This document shows, one piece after another, positions 7,977-17,095 of a DNA stretch of 64,000 nt; within the stretch, counting starts at the first letter, position 1; every line of letters starts with the position of its first letter. The notes beneath the pieces are model-generated. The model did not search any database, was not told the origin of the DNA, and was given only the letters and a program-made list of their open reading frames with translations. The translations under genes and the position numbers were made by a program. The DNA is from Bacillota bacterium (GTDB taxonomy: Bacteria > Bacillota > DTU030 > DUMP01): the NCBI GenBank assembly GCA_030154105.1, contig JASKKP010000007.1, positions 25,339-89,338 of the forward strand. Reading direction: 5' to 3'.

Positions 7977-8714
7977 TTACCTAGCCTTTGGCAACAACGC
8001 CAGGGACGGATTGGCCAGAGCGCTTTCAATGATCACCAGGCCATCCCGCAGCCGGGCTATCTCCGGGCGGTCTTGAGGCGCCGCAGTTTCGCCGTCCGGA
8101 GCGCGGGTAAAAACGCCGGCAATCCTGAGTTGGCTCGGTTCCAAGCGGTAGGCAGCCACAAACGCTTCTTGATCTCCCGCCGCCCCGGCATGCACCAGCC
8201 CGCGCAGGGCCCCTAAAACGATAACGTTCCCCTCGGCCACAATCTCCGCGCCCGGGTTGACATCGCCCAGAACCAGCACGTGGCCGGCGAAGTTGACGCG
8301 CTGGCCGCAGCGAAGGTTGCGCTTCAGGATGAGAGTAGGAAGGTTGGACACCGTGCCGTGTGGCCAGGGCGAAAGCGGCTCTTCGGCCGCTGCTGCCGCC
8401 GGCTTGGCTGCATCTTCACCGGAACCTGCTGGGGCCTCCTCCTCCAGGTTTTCCCCGCTCCTTTCGCTGCTGCTGAAACCTTTAAGTTTAAGCCCGGTCT
8501 GGCTGTTGATGAGCCGCTCTAGGGCTTTTTTTTGTTTACCGCTCAGTTTGCGCTGGCCAGTATCCACTATTACCTGGGCTCCCTGGAAAAAACCACGGGC
8601 AGCCTCGAGCTTGGCCCTGAGCTTCTCCAGAACCAGGCGAAACTCGCGCCGGTCGTCCAGAATAATAAGGAGGCCTTCCTTCGTCCCCTTGAAGATCGCT
8701 TCTTCTTTCGCCAT
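7977..8714 (-). CDS. minC: Septum site-determining protein MinC
   Basis: 245 aa. The N-terminal domain (about 1-100; IFKGTKEGLLIILDD, GAQVIVDTGQRKLS) interacts with FtsZ. A Glu/Ala-rich linker near residues 95-120 leads to the C-terminal beta-helix domain (NLRCGQRVNFAGHVLVLGDVNPG, IVLGALRGLVHAGA), which dimerises and binds MinD. MinC prevents FtsZ ring formation away from mid-cell. It starts the minCDE group. The upstream 135-bp gap contains the mrdA terminator, so the cluster probably has its own promoter there (a weak TTTGCC-16-TATACC candidate was seen but is not listed). Confidence 0.93.
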   Translation of the reverse strand: MAKEEAIFKGTKEGLLIILDDRREFRLVLEKLRAKLEAARGFFQGAQVIVDTGQRKLSGKQKKALERLINSQTGLKLKGFSSSERSGENLEEEAPAGSGEDAAKPAAAAAEEPLSPWPHGTVSNLPTLILKRNLRCGQRVNFAGHVLVLGDVNPGAEIVAEGNVIVLGALRGLVHAGAAGDQEAFVAAYRLEPSQLRIAGVFTRAPDGETAAPQDRPEIARLRDGLVIIESALANPSLALLPKAR

Positions 8715-8795
8715 CTCTTTCCTCTCCCCAACGCTTCTTCCCTAAGAGGTATAATTCGAACTCCCTGAAGGCAAATCCTGCTTTTTCCAACGAAA

Positions 8796-8819
8796 AAGCG
8801 AGGGGCAAATACCTCGCTT
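8796..8819 (-). terminator. Rho-independent terminator of the mre-mrdA transcript
   Basis: AAGCGAGG and CCTCGCTT form an 8-bp stem with an 8-nt loop. On the minus strand the stem is followed by TTTCG, extending the TT of the stem to five T. It lies 31 bp after the mrdA stop codon. Confidence 0.7.
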
Positions 8820-8849
8820 CTTTGCCATTATCTGACAGAACTTTTCGCA

Positions 8850-10721
8850 TTAATCGACGGAGGGCGCCGGAGGAAGATTTTTCCCGGCCTGATGGGCAAT
8901 CCCGAAGTAAGTCTCAAAGATGCGCCGAGCTACCGGGGCAGCGGCAGAACCACCGTGCCCACCCTGCTCCACCAGTACGGCTACGGCAATTTCCGGCTTG
9001 TCGTACGGCGCAAAACCGACAAACCAGCCGTGGTCTGCTCCGTGCGGGTTCTGGGCGGTGCCGGTTTTCCCGGCCACCGGGATGGGAAAATCGCGGAAAT
9101 AGCTGGCCGCCGTACCTTCAGGCCCCTGGGCCACGAGGTGCATGCCCTCTTTGATGGCCGCGAGGGTGGACGGTTTTAGGTCTATCTTTTCTACGACTTG
9201 CGGCCCGAAGCTTTTCTTCACCTTCCCGTCCGGCCCGATAATTTGGCTCACCAGGTATGGACGGTAGCGGGTGCCGCCGTTGGCAAGGGTAGCAACATAG
9301 TTGGCCATTTGCAAAGGGGTAAAAGCAGAAAAGCCCTGGCCGATGGCCGCACTGAGTGTTTCGCCCGCCTGCCACGGCTCCGGCCTTCTCAGCCCGAGGA
9401 GCTTGTAATTGGCCAGTTTCCACTCCGGCGTCGCCAGGATACCCGCTTTCTCCTGGGGGTAAAGCTCCAAGCCCGTAGGCTGGCCCAAGCCAAAAGCCTT
9501 GGCATAGCGGTTAATGGTGTCAATGCCCAGGCGGTAGCCAAGGTCGTAAAAGAAGACGTTACACGAGACCTCAAGGGCTCGGATTACGTTAACCACGCCG
9601 TGTCCCCCGGGCTTCCAGCATTTCTTGGGCTCGATGCGCCAGTATACGCCCCGGTCAACAATGGTGTCTTCAGGGCGAATGGTACCTGTCTCGAGCCCAG
9701 CCGCAGCCACCACCATCTTGAAGGTGGAACCGGGCGGGTATTCACCCTGGATAGCCCGGTTAAGCTGGGGTTGCCACTTGGGGTCATTCATCGCCTTCCA
9801 CACGTCGTAGGGAATCTTCTCCCGGGTAAAAACGTTGGGGTCAAAGGAAGGCTCACTCACCATGGCCAGAATGGCCCCGCTTCTAACATCGAGCACCACA
9901 GCCGCTCCTGCCTTGGTGGGAAAGCTGTCCTTTATCCTGGCCATGCTTTCCCTAAGCCCTTCGGCCGCCGCTATTTCCAGGTCGCGGTCCAGGGTCAGTT
10001 TGAGCGAAGAACCGGCAACCGGAACCTTTGGGTTGGGAATGTACTTTACCGGCCGGCCTCCCGCATCCACCTCCACCTGCTGACCGCCGGGCTCCCCCCG
10101 CAGGACTTCATCGTAGACGCGCTCCAGCCCGGTCTTGCCCACGATGTCGCCAATCTTATAACCCTTATTCCGCCAGGCTTCCAGCTCTTCTTTCGAGATT
10201 TCGCGGACGTAACCAAAGACGTGGGCACCAATGTCTTTTAAGGGGTAGTCGCGGATGGGCTGCTCTTCTATGATCACTCCGGGGAGCTCCAGTTGGTGTT
10301 CGGCAATCTTGGTAAGGGTAGCGATATCCGCATCGGTCGCAATACGGATGGGCATGTACGACCGGTATTCCTTGCGCTCCTTGAGCCGGGCGATAGTCTC
10401 CTCCACACTCTGCTTCACATCGTAACCCAAAAGGCCGCTCAAGCGGCTCAGAACCTCATCCGGGTTCTTCATGTCCATAGGTACCACGCTGATCACCGGC
10501 GCCAGCCGGCTGGTTACTAAAGGCTTCCCGTTGCGGTCGAGAAAGTCACCTCGGGGGGCCTCAAGAGGAAGCAGACGAATGCGGTTTTCGGTGGCCAGTT
10601 TCTCGTATTTCTCGCCCTCCACCAGCTGCAGGTAGGCCAGTCGCCCGATCAGCACCGCAAAAATAAAAACGGCTACCGCACTTAAAAAGAAAAGACGCTG
10701 TTCCAGCTTTTTCGGCGTCAT
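8850..10721 (-). CDS. mrdA: Penicillin-binding protein 2 (elongasome transpeptidase)
   Basis: 623 aa with an N-terminal membrane anchor at about residues 10-30. The pedestal/dimerisation domain covers about 50-230. The transpeptidase motifs are all present: STFK (PPGSTFKMVVAA, active-site Ser near 330), SxN (SCN in ALEVSCNVFF) and KTGTAQN (near 555). The protein crosslinks stem peptides in side-wall synthesis together with RodA. Length, the mreBCD neighbours and the TEYRLRLLP-like start region point to PBP2 rather than PBP3. GGGGTGAGCGT precedes the ATG. It follows mreD by 18 bp and a terminator ends the unit. Confidence 0.93.
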   Translation of the reverse strand: MTPKKLEQRLFFLSAVAVFIFAVLIGRLAYLQLVEGEKYEKLATENRIRLLPLEAPRGDFLDRNGKPLVTSRLAPVISVVPMDMKNPDEVLSRLSGLLGYDVKQSVEETIARLKERKEYRSYMPIRIATDADIATLTKIAEHQLELPGVIIEEQPIRDYPLKDIGAHVFGYVREISKEELEAWRNKGYKIGDIVGKTGLERVYDEVLRGEPGGQQVEVDAGGRPVKYIPNPKVPVAGSSLKLTLDRDLEIAAAEGLRESMARIKDSFPTKAGAAVVLDVRSGAILAMVSEPSFDPNVFTREKIPYDVWKAMNDPKWQPQLNRAIQGEYPPGSTFKMVVAAAGLETGTIRPEDTIVDRGVYWRIEPKKCWKPGGHGVVNVIRALEVSCNVFFYDLGYRLGIDTINRYAKAFGLGQPTGLELYPQEKAGILATPEWKLANYKLLGLRRPEPWQAGETLSAAIGQGFSAFTPLQMANYVATLANGGTRYRPYLVSQIIGPDGKVKKSFGPQVVEKIDLKPSTLAAIKEGMHLVAQGPEGTAASYFRDFPIPVAGKTGTAQNPHGADHGWFVGFAPYDKPEIAVAVLVEQGGHGGSAAAPVARRIFETYFGIAHQAGKNLPPAPSVD

Positions 10722-10739
10722 ACGCTCACCCCACAGGCG

Positions 10740-11261
10740 CTAGCGTTCCCGCTGGCCGAGCGCGCGCTTGTCGCCCAATCTTACCACGTACCAGTAAATA
10801 ACAGGGGCGATGAGGGTGTTGATAAAGGCGGTGGGTATGACGGCCTGGCGAAGCGCGTTGAGGAACGTCCAGCGGACCTGGCCAAAAGCTCCGGCCACCA
10901 GAAAAAAAAGGACTTCCTCTAAAAGCGTCCCGAGGAGCACGGCCACCGCCGGGAGGAACGGGTTTTCCTTAAAAACCTGCCCTTCCGCCAGGCCCAAAGC
11001 AAAACCGGTTACGCTTTTGGCCAGCGCGCGGCTGCCGAAAAGACCCCCAGAAAAGACGTCTTCGAGTAGACCACCCACCATTCCCCACAGCAGACCCTCG
11101 CCCCAGCCGCGAGCCAAGGCAACAGAGCCGACCAAGATAAGAACGAGGTCCGGCCTGACGCCCCAAAAGGTGAGACCGTTAAGTACCGTGCTCTGAAGGA
11201 ACAAGAAACCTAACATGCTGCCGAAGATGATGAGGGCACATTTTCCGGCTGTAGGGCGCAT
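10740..11261 (-). CDS. mreD: Rod shape-determining protein MreD
   Basis: 173 aa, hydrophobic, with five to six predicted membrane segments and a short charged C-terminus (RLGDKRALGQRER). MreD is an integral membrane partner of MreC and RodA/PBP2 in the elongation complex. The sequence itself has low conservation, and the call rests on size, topology, the VRPDLVLILVG segment usual in the family, and strict position between mreC and mrdA. Confidence 0.9.
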   Translation of the reverse strand: MRPTAGKCALIIFGSMLGFLFLQSTVLNGLTFWGVRPDLVLILVGSVALARGWGEGLLWGMVGGLLEDVFSGGLFGSRALAKSVTGFALGLAEGQVFKENPFLPAVAVLLGTLLEEVLFFLVAGAFGQVRWTFLNALRQAVIPTAFINTLIAPVIYWYVVRLGDKRALGQRER

Positions 11262-11272
11262 TTTCCTCTCCC

Positions 11273-12100
11273 CTAACCCTTTCTTCCTGTGATGACGAGG
11301 ACCTCCTCCAGATGATCCATGTCCACGGCCGGCTTCACCAAGGCGAATTTACCCAGCCCGTGTGCTTCGCTTTTTACCTCAACCACCTGCCCCAGCACCA
11401 GCCCTTTGGGAAAAAGCCCTCCCAGCCCGGAGGTCACCACAATCTCCCCGGGACGTATTGTAGCGCTGCGCGGCAGGTAAACCAAGCGGCAGCCTCCACC
11501 TGCGCTGTCACCGCCTTTTAGAACACCTACGTCCCGGCTAAGCTGCCCCATGGCGCCGATGGCGCTGCGCTGGTCGGTAAGCAAAAGAACCTCGGCCGTG
11601 TTAGGGAAGACGCGTATCACCCGGCCTACAACGCCACCAGCCCCGAGCACTACGGCATCGTGCTTAACGCCCGCTGTACTTCCCCGGTCGATGGTCAGCG
11701 TCTTGTACCAGTTGCCGGGGTCACGCGCCACCACGCGCGCGCCGATGGTAGTAAACTCGAGCCCGCCGGGAGGAAGGTTCAGCAGCCGGCGCAGCCTGAC
11801 GTTCTCGCTCCAGATCTCGCGGGCCATGTTCACCCGGGTCTGAAGTAAAGCGACCTCTTTTTTTAGGCGGGCGTTTTCTGCGCTGAGGTTCCTCACCTCG
11901 CCGATGAAGCGCACCGCAGCCTGCACCCGGCCCGTTAGAGCGAAAGCCAGCCGCTCTACCGGTGCCAAAGCCTCGTGCAGCACTCCTTCCGCTTGGGACA
12001 CGCGGCTGCCCTCGCGCGCTGCGACACTCATCAGAAGGGTAAGCAGCACTGTAGCGGCGGCGAGAAAGAGGTACTTGCGGTTTTTGGCCAGCTCAGGCAC
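11273..12100 (-). CDS. mreC: Rod shape-determining protein MreC
   Basis: 275 aa from a GTG start with GGCGGGG upstream. A single membrane segment at about residues 10-26 is followed by a coiled coil (VRNLSAENARLKKEVALLQ, about 67-100) and the beta-rich extracellular domain (ARVVARDPGNWYKTLTIDRG, GLGGLFPKGLVLGQVVEV), the standard MreC architecture. It links cytoplasmic MreB to the periplasmic parts of the elongasome. The gap to mreB is 15 bp, so the genes are co-transcribed. Confidence 0.93.
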   Translation of the reverse strand: MPELAKNRKYLFLAAATVLLTLLMSVAAREGSRVSQAEGVLHEALAPVERLAFALTGRVQAAVRFIGEVRNLSAENARLKKEVALLQTRVNMAREIWSENVRLRRLLNLPPGGLEFTTIGARVVARDPGNWYKTLTIDRGSTAGVKHDAVVLGAGGVVGRVIRVFPNTAEVLLLTDQRSAIGAMGQLSRDVGVLKGGDSAGGGCRLVYLPRSATIRPGEIVVTSGLGGLFPKGLVLGQVVEVKSEAHGLGKFALVKPAVDMDHLEEVLVITGRKG

Positions 12101-12115
12101 GGCAACCCCGCCTTC

Positions 12116-13159
12116 CTATCCGCGCTTGGGCGAAATGAGCACCCGCCCCAATACATCGATTTCATCCAGGGCCTTTCCCGTCCCGCGGGCTACGCAGGTA
12201 AGCGGGTCCTCGGCCACGTGTACCGGCATGCCGGTCTCTTTCTCAAGGAGCTTGTCAATGCCCTTGAGAAGCGAACCGCCGCCCGCCATGACGATGCCCC
12301 GGTCCATGATATCGGCCGCGAGTTCGGGCGGGGTTTTCTCCAAGGTAACCTTTACCGCTTCCACAATCGCCGCCACCGGTTCGGCCAGCGCTTCATGTAT
12401 CTCTTCCGCGCTGACCCGGATAGTTTTTGGCAGGCCCGTTACCAGGTCCCGGCCGCGGATCTCCCGCTCTAAATCTTTGAGCTCAGGGGTGACATAGGCC
12501 GAACCCAGGCTGATCTTAATCTCCTCGCCGGTGCGCTCGCCGATCATCAGATTGTAGGCTCGCTTGATGTACTGCACGATGGCCTCATCCATCTCGTCGC
12601 CGCCGATGCGGATGGAACGGCTGGTCACAATTCCTCCCAGTGAGATGACGGCCACCTCCGTGGTGCCGCCGCCGATGTCTACAATCATGTTGCCGGTCGG
12701 TTCATGCACCGGCAACTCGGCCCCAATGGCCGCCGCCATAGGTTCTTCGATCAGGTGCGCTTCTCGCGCCCCGGACTGCAGCGTGGCATCAAGCACGGCC
12801 CGTTTTTCCACTTCGGTAACACCTGAAGGAATGCTTACGATAACCCGCGGTTTAATAATGCTGTGCGAACGGTTGGCCTTCGTTATGAAATGCCTGAGCA
12901 TGGCCTGCGTGACGTCAAAGTCCGCAATGACGCCGTCCTTCATCGGCCTGATGGCGATGATGTTCCCGGGCGTGCGCCCGATCATCTGCTTGGCTTCCTC
13001 GCCCACCGCCAGCACGGCGCCTGTATCCCGCTGCATCGCCACCACTGACGGCTCCTGCAGGACAATGCCGCGGCCGCGGACAAAAACCAAGGTGTTGGCC
13101 GTTCCCAGGTCTATTCCCATGTCGCGGGAGAAATGATTGAGGATGTACTTTAGGGGCAT
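12116..13159 (-). CDS. mreB: Cell-shape actin homologue MreB
   Basis: 347 aa. The ATG at 13159 ([19 protein letters not shown]) is chosen over an upstream start because it has an AGGAG site and matches the normal MreB beginning. The extra upstream residues overlap radC and are not conserved-looking. Actin-fold motifs are clear: [13 protein letters not shown] (phosphate 1), [13 protein letters not shown] (phosphate 2) and [12 protein letters not shown] (adenosine). MreB forms membrane-bound filaments that orient wall synthesis. It is the first gene of the mreBCD-mrdA group, directly downstream of radC. Confidence 0.95.
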   Translation of the reverse strand: MPLKYILNHFSRDMGIDLGTANTLVFVRGRGIVLQEPSVVAMQRDTGAVLAVGEEAKQMIGRTPGNIIAIRPMKDGVIADFDVTQAMLRHFITKANRSHSIIKPRVIVSIPSGVTEVEKRAVLDATLQSGAREAHLIEEPMAAAIGAELPVHEPTGNMIVDIGGGTTEVAVISLGGIVTSRSIRIGGDEMDEAIVQYIKRAYNLMIGERTGEEIKISLGSAYVTPELKDLEREIRGRDLVTGLPKTIRVSAEEIHEALAEPVAAIVEAVKVTLEKTPPELAADIMDRGIVMAGGGSLLKGIDKLLEKETGMPVHVAEDPLTCVARGTGKALDEIDVLGRVLISPKRG

Positions 13160-13182
13160 TACCTTTTTACTCCTTTCTCCGC

Positions 13183-13923
13183 CTACCTGCTGCCTGCCAG
13201 GCTCTCTCCCGTGGTTGGCGTACCCAGGAGACCTCTCTCTTTCAGGCTGACGTAACATCCGTTGCCAACAATCACATGATCTAAGACCTCAATACCTAGA
13301 AGTCTCCCCGCTTCGGCCAGGCGTCGTGTCAGGTTTATATCTTCGGGGCTGGGCTCCGGGTCCCCGCTCGGATGATTGTGGATCAAGATTACGGCAGCAG
13401 CACTCTTTCTAATGCAGCCCTTAAAAAGTTCCCGCGGGTGAACCAGGGCGGCGCTTAAGCTCCCCACGGCCACCGTTTCCTGAGCGATCACCTGGTGCTT
13501 CGTGCTCAGCATTAAGGCCCGAAAGTGCTCGCGGTCGAGAAGCCGCATCTCGTCTTGGACCAGAAGGTAGGCGTCCCGGGGAGACCGAATCGTCACCCCC
13601 CACTCCCATTCTTCGTGTACGAGGCGCCGGCCGAGTTCCAGGGCGGCCTTGATCTGCACCGCCTTGGTCTGCCCTACCCCTGGGAGGGCGGCCAGTTCTT
13701 TCAGGTCGGCAGTGGCCAGGTAGCGGAGCCCGCCTTTCCCCCCTTCTGCACCAAGGAGGAGCTGGGCCACTTCCAGAGCCGTGCGCCCGCGGCTTCCGGT
13801 ACGCAGGATAATGGCCAAAAGTTCGGCTGTAGACAGGTTCGCTGCCCCCAGCCGGGCCAGGCGTTCGCGCGGCCGGCTGTCCGGCGGCAAATCCTTAAGC
13901 GTAAAGTGATAGTTCGCGCTCAA
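13183..13923 (-). CDS. radC: RadC family JAB1/MPN-domain protein
   Basis: 246 aa from a TTG start that overlaps the maf stop codon, with AAGGAAGC as ribosome site. The N-terminal helix-hairpin-helix part ([38 protein letters not shown]) is followed by the MPN domain with the metal-binding pattern [17 protein letters not shown] (HxHPSG...D). Despite the name, a DNA-repair role is not established for the family. The maf-radC-mreB order is widely conserved in Firmicutes. Confidence 0.94.
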   Translation of the reverse strand: MSANYHFTLKDLPPDSRPRERLARLGAANLSTAELLAIILRTGSRGRTALEVAQLLLGAEGGKGGLRYLATADLKELAALPGVGQTKAVQIKAALELGRRLVHEEWEWGVTIRSPRDAYLLVQDEMRLLDREHFRALMLSTKHQVIAQETVAVGSLSAALVHPRELFKGCIRKSAAAVILIHNHPSGDPEPSPEDINLTRRLAEAGRLLGIEVLDHVIVGNGCYVSLKERGLLGTPTTGESLAGSR

Positions 13924-14522
13924 GCTTCCTTCCCCTCCTCCCAGATGTCGACGCCGAACTCGGCAAGCAGCTCTTGTAGCTTTACCAGGGGAAGGCCCAC
14001 CACGTTGTAGTAGCAGCCATCGATGCGCTCCACCAGCAGGGCGCCCTTTCCTTGCACGCCGTAGGCTCCCGCCTTGTCCAGGGGTTCTCCCGTAGCCACG
14101 TAGGCGGCGATCTCCTTAGGGCACAGGGAACGGAATTTCACCCGCGTCTTTTCCCGGGTACTCGCAACTCGCCCGCCCGCCGGATCGATGACCGCCACCC
14201 CCGTAAAGACCTCGTGCCAACGCCCGGCAAGCGCCTCAAGCATTGCCCGCGCCTCCTCTTCGTCGTGGGGCTTGCCCAGGATCTTTCCGTCCAGCACGAC
14301 AACGGTGTCAGCGCCGATCACGAGGGTCTCTTCCGGCTCGGCCAGCTGAGCCGACACTTGAGCAGCCTTGCGCCGTGCCAGCTCCTCTACCAGCGTCCCA
14401 GGTTCCATCCCCGGCTCTATATCTTCTGAAACAGCGCTGGGCAAGACACTAAACTTGAGCCCAAGCCCGGAAAGAAGCGCCCGGCGTCGCGGTGAGGCCG
14501 ATGCTAGAACAAGCTTCTTCAT
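13920..14522 (-). CDS. maf: Maf family nucleotide pyrophosphatase
   Basis: 200 aa. It opens with KKLVLASASPRRRALLSGLG (residues 2-21), the nucleotide-binding signature of Maf, followed by IGADTVVVLDGKILGKP and YVATGEPLDKAGAYGVQGKGA. Maf proteins hydrolyse (d)TTP, UTP or modified nucleotides to monophosphates and are linked to septum control and house-cleaning. The QGKGA region with the S-R-R pattern fits the dTTP/UTP class (YhdE-like). The stop overlaps the radC start by 4 bp. Confidence 0.94.
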   Translation of the reverse strand: MKKLVLASASPRRRALLSGLGLKFSVLPSAVSEDIEPGMEPGTLVEELARRKAAQVSAQLAEPEETLVIGADTVVVLDGKILGKPHDEEEARAMLEALAGRWHEVFTGVAVIDPAGGRVASTREKTRVKFRSLCPKEIAAYVATGEPLDKAGAYGVQGKGALLVERIDGCYYNVVGLPLVKLQELLAEFGVDIWEEGKEA

Positions 14523-14546
14523 GTTCCTTACGCCCCAACTCTTCCT

Positions 14547-14798
14547 CTAAAGTTGGCGGTACAGGAAGTACCCGAAAAGGATACCGAGAACCCCGGCCAC
14601 GGTAATGCGGAGGCTCAGTCCGACGGTAAGTTTAAGGACGCTCAGGTTGAGCGTGGTTGGGGTAAAGCCCACCGTTTCGCCCAAGGCCAAAAAGGGCAGA
14701 TATTGGGCGAAAAGAGCCCCTAGCGCGCCGCCGATGAATGCCCCCGCAACAAGGAGCACCACTAAGAGACCGGTGCTTCGGTATCTCCGCACTAACAT
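14547..14798 (-). CDS. DUF4321 small membrane protein
   Basis: 83 aa from the ATG at 14798, which has AGGAGG 4-5 nt upstream. A longer version from 14852 is less likely. Two membrane helices (LLVVLLVAGAFIGGALGAL and ITVAGVLGILFGYFLY) flank a loop containing the segment LNLSVLKLTVGLSL. This is the DUF4321 pattern seen in Clostridia next to maf. Function unknown. It may belong to the maf-radC-mre transcript, whose upstream end it forms. Confidence 0.75.
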   Translation of the reverse strand: MLVRRYRSTGLLVVLLVAGAFIGGALGALFAQYLPFLALGETVGFTPTTLNLSVLKLTVGLSLRITVAGVLGILFGYFLYRQL

Positions 14799-14826
14799 CA
14801 GTCCTCCTTCGGAAGTTGGGTCTTTA

Positions 14827-15396
14827 TCACATATTCCACGCCCTAGGAACAACTCCTCTCACCGGATGTTTTTTCCATTCGCCTTGTCTGCCCCCAGGGG
14901 GAAAAACACGCAGCACGCAGCTAGCAGTAATGCCGATAAAGTACCCTGTGGGAAGGGCGAAGAGAAGCAAATAAGGCAGATAGAAGAAAATTCCCAGATG
15001 TTGGATGAGAAGTGAGGCCATGAGAAGCTGTGACAGGTTGTGGGCGACAGCCCCTAACACGCTTATACCTACCAAGCTTAGTGCCCCGCGGCCAAGCCTC
15101 ACCGCACTGAGCATTACCAGCGTGCTTCCGAGGGCACCGGCCAGGCTGAGAAAGAAGGTGGTGGTAAGAAGCGTGCCTCCCATGAGCGAGCCGAGGAGGA
15201 CCCGCAGGATAACCACCCACCACGTCTCCACCGGACCGTAGAGGGCTAAAGTCAGAAGCGTTACCAGGTTCGCCAGGCCAAGTTTGGCCCCCGGTAGGGC
15301 ACCAAGGGCGGGAAGGAACCCTTCGAAAACATGAAGCACCGTACCAGTCGCTACAAGAAGCGAGAGGTAGAGTAGTTTACGTGTCTGACCCCCCAT
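14827..15396 (-). CDS. Gx transporter family (Hpre_diP_synt_I) membrane protein
   Basis: 189 aa with five to six membrane segments. It matches the family annotated as heptaprenyl diphosphate synthase component I or Gx transporter (PF07456): FEGFLPALGALPGAKLGLAN near residues 24-43 and GALGSTLVMLSAVRLG further on. The family resembles ECF-type S components and its substrate is unknown. In Firmicutes these genes often sit beside a NusG-domain-II gene and apbE, as here, which suggests a role in extracytoplasmic flavin or redox chemistry rather than isoprenoid synthesis. Confidence 0.8.
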   Translation of the reverse strand: MGGQTRKLLYLSLLVATGTVLHVFEGFLPALGALPGAKLGLANLVTLLTLALYGPVETWWVVILRVLLGSLMGGTLLTTTFFLSLAGALGSTLVMLSAVRLGRGALSLVGISVLGAVAHNLSQLLMASLLIQHLGIFFYLPYLLLFALPTGYFIGITASCVLRVFPPGGRQGEWKKHPVRGVVPRAWNM

Positions 15397-15480
15397 GTAC
15401 TACATCCTTTCTCTATTCCACTCCATAAGCGCACCCTCCGGTCCTCGTACTCGGCCACCGCCCACTTGGGGCCATTTTTC

Positions 15481-15870
15481 TCACTGCGTTACCGCATCAT
15501 AACTTTTCTCCGGCAGCGAGCCGGTGATGTGTACCACTACATGATTCGGCACGCAGACGATGGCCTCTCCGGGTAGGCTAATCCAACCCCTCGCCATACA
15601 CACTTTGTCAGGGCAGGGAGAGCTTTCCATCCTAACCTTATTGTCTCCGCCGATGATCACGCTATACCCCAGCGGACCGCGCACCTGCCGGCGTTCCCCC
15701 GGTTTAAGTTCGGCGAGGGGAAACATATCCACAACCCGACCGTCCACCTCTACCACTACCTGCGCCTCGGCCGGCCTAACTTGCGCAGCGCGCCTCAGCC
15801 CGATCAGCGCGAACGACCCCAAGGCCAGCCCGAGAACCACCACCAGTATCAATTTATCTGCCCTTGTCAC
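15481..15870 (-). CDS. NusG domain II-containing exported protein
   Basis: 129 aa from the GTG at 15870 with GAGGGGGG upstream. A TTG 24 bases earlier is less likely. One N-terminal membrane helix (LILVVVLGLALGSFALIGL) anchors an extracellular NusG domain II: VEVDGRVVDMFPL, GYSVIIGGDNKVRMESSPCP, a CMARGWIS segment and NHVVVHI. The two cysteines in SSPCPDKVC are a conserved feature of this family. It overlaps the apbE stop by 17 bp, so translation is coupled. The domain has no transcription role when exported. Linkage to apbE suggests involvement with flavinylated proteins, but it carries no complete DxxTGAT motif itself. Confidence 0.82.
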   Translation of the reverse strand: MTRADKLILVVVLGLALGSFALIGLRRAAQVRPAEAQVVVEVDGRVVDMFPLAELKPGERRQVRGPLGYSVIIGGDNKVRMESSPCPDKVCMARGWISLPGEAIVCVPNHVVVHITGSLPEKSYDAVTQ

Positions 15871-16915
15871 CGGTACCCCCCTCTTGGCGCACAATTTCCA
15901 GCTTGTCCTCCAGGTTGCTGGTGGACACGATCCGCTCCTCGGGCGTTACCACCACTGCCTCGAGATTTCCAAGCTTACGGATCAGCGCCAGGCCCTGCTC
16001 CGGCCCGAGGACAAAGAGGGCCGTAGAAAGGATATCCGCCTCCGCGCTGTTTCTGCCAATAATGGTGGCAGAGATTGTGCTGCGCGCCGGGCGGCCCGTA
16101 CGCGGATCGAAAATGTGGTGATAGCGCACACCGTCCCTAATAAAGTAACGTTCGTAGTCTCCGGACGTTACCAGGGTCAAGTCTTCGCTCGGCACCACCG
16201 CCAGGAGCTCCCCGCCGTGCTCCGGCCGGGGGTTTCGGATACCGATCCGCCACGGCTCTCCGTCCGGGCGCCTGCCTAACGCCCAAATGTTCCCACCGGC
16301 ATCGATCAAGGCCGAACGCACGCCGTGTTCAAGAAGTACTTCCCGGGCCCGGTCGGCAGCATAGCCCTTGGCCGCGCCGCCCAGATCGATCCCCATACCC
16401 GGTCGCCGGAGGTAGACGGTCCTCGCCTTTTCATCGAGTATCAGGTCGCGCCAGTTGACCAGCGCCCGGGCACGCTCGATCGCCGCTGCATCCGGTACGT
16501 ACTTGTCCTTTTTTCCAATGCCCCAGAGCACCACCAGCGGTCTTACGGTCACGTCGAAAGCTCCGCCTGATAGCTCCGAATACCGCTGGGCCAACTTCAG
16601 GAGCCGAAAGGTGTCCTCGCTCACCCGCACCGGGCGCTTACCGGCGTTCTGGTTGATACGGCTTACCTCGCTTTTGGGGTCGTCGGCGTTCATCAAAGCG
16701 GCAATACGCCGCATCTCGGCCATGGCATTATTTACCGCTTCCGCGGCCTTGGGTCCATAAGCGGTGATGGTGATCACCGTATCCATCATGAATTCCGTTT
16801 TTTCGGCTTTGGCGAGCGGAACCTGCCCCGCCCAGCCTGGGCCCCTGGCACGGCACCCGGATAAGAGGATTACGGCCAGGGCCAGGGCGAAAAGCCTCGG
16901 CCCGCGGTTCCTCAC
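15854..16915 (-). CDS. apbE: FAD:protein FMN transferase ApbE (lipoprotein)
   Basis: 353 aa from a GTG start with GAGGTG 7 nt upstream. The signal peptide ends in the lipobox LLSGC (near residue 20), so it is a lipoprotein on the outer face of the membrane. ApbE uses FAD to attach FMN through a phosphoester bond to threonine in the DxxS/TGAT motif of target proteins. Typical segments are MDTVITITAYG, GGAFDVTVRPL, IDLGGAAKGYAADRA, LIDAGGNIWALG, and HHIFDPRTGRP with VTSGDYERYF. The rnf operon lies immediately upstream, and RnfD carries the acceptor motif, so RnfD is a likely target. Confidence 0.93.
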   Translation of the reverse strand: MRNRGPRLFALALAVILLSGCRARGPGWAGQVPLAKAEKTEFMMDTVITITAYGPKAAEAVNNAMAEMRRIAALMNADDPKSEVSRINQNAGKRPVRVSEDTFRLLKLAQRYSELSGGAFDVTVRPLVVLWGIGKKDKYVPDAAAIERARALVNWRDLILDEKARTVYLRRPGMGIDLGGAAKGYAADRAREVLLEHGVRSALIDAGGNIWALGRRPDGEPWRIGIRNPRPEHGGELLAVVPSEDLTLVTSGDYERYFIRDGVRYHHIFDPRTGRPARSTISATIIGRNSAEADILSTALFVLGPEQGLALIRKLGNLEAVVVTPEERIVSTSNLEDKLEIVRQEGGTGDKGR

Positions 16916-16953
16916 TGGGGTTCACCTCAACCTTATTCTGCCCACTTTACCCC

Positions 16954-16982
16954 AAGCGGGGCGCCTAAACCACGCCCCGCTT
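16954..16982 (-). terminator. Perfect 10-bp hairpin between rnfB and apbE
   Basis: AAGCGGGGCG and CGCCCCGCTT pair perfectly around a 9-nt loop in the 180-bp gap between the rnfB stop and the apbE start. There is no clear T tract on either side, so it may be an attenuating or RNA-processing hairpin rather than a simple terminator. Confidence 0.45.
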
Positions 16983-17095
16983 GCCAGTTGTTCTCTGCGC
17001 TGCCCATAAAAACGCTCCGGTCATTCATCTTTCCTTGCCACCGCCCACAGGTGAAGGCTTACCGCCAGCATACCTCACGCCTTGGGCCGATTGCC

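Noticed and set aside
9198..10241. Plus-strand open frame of 347 codons
   Set aside because: It lies opposite mrdA, which has intact penicillin-binding motifs. No ribosome site or domain is seen.
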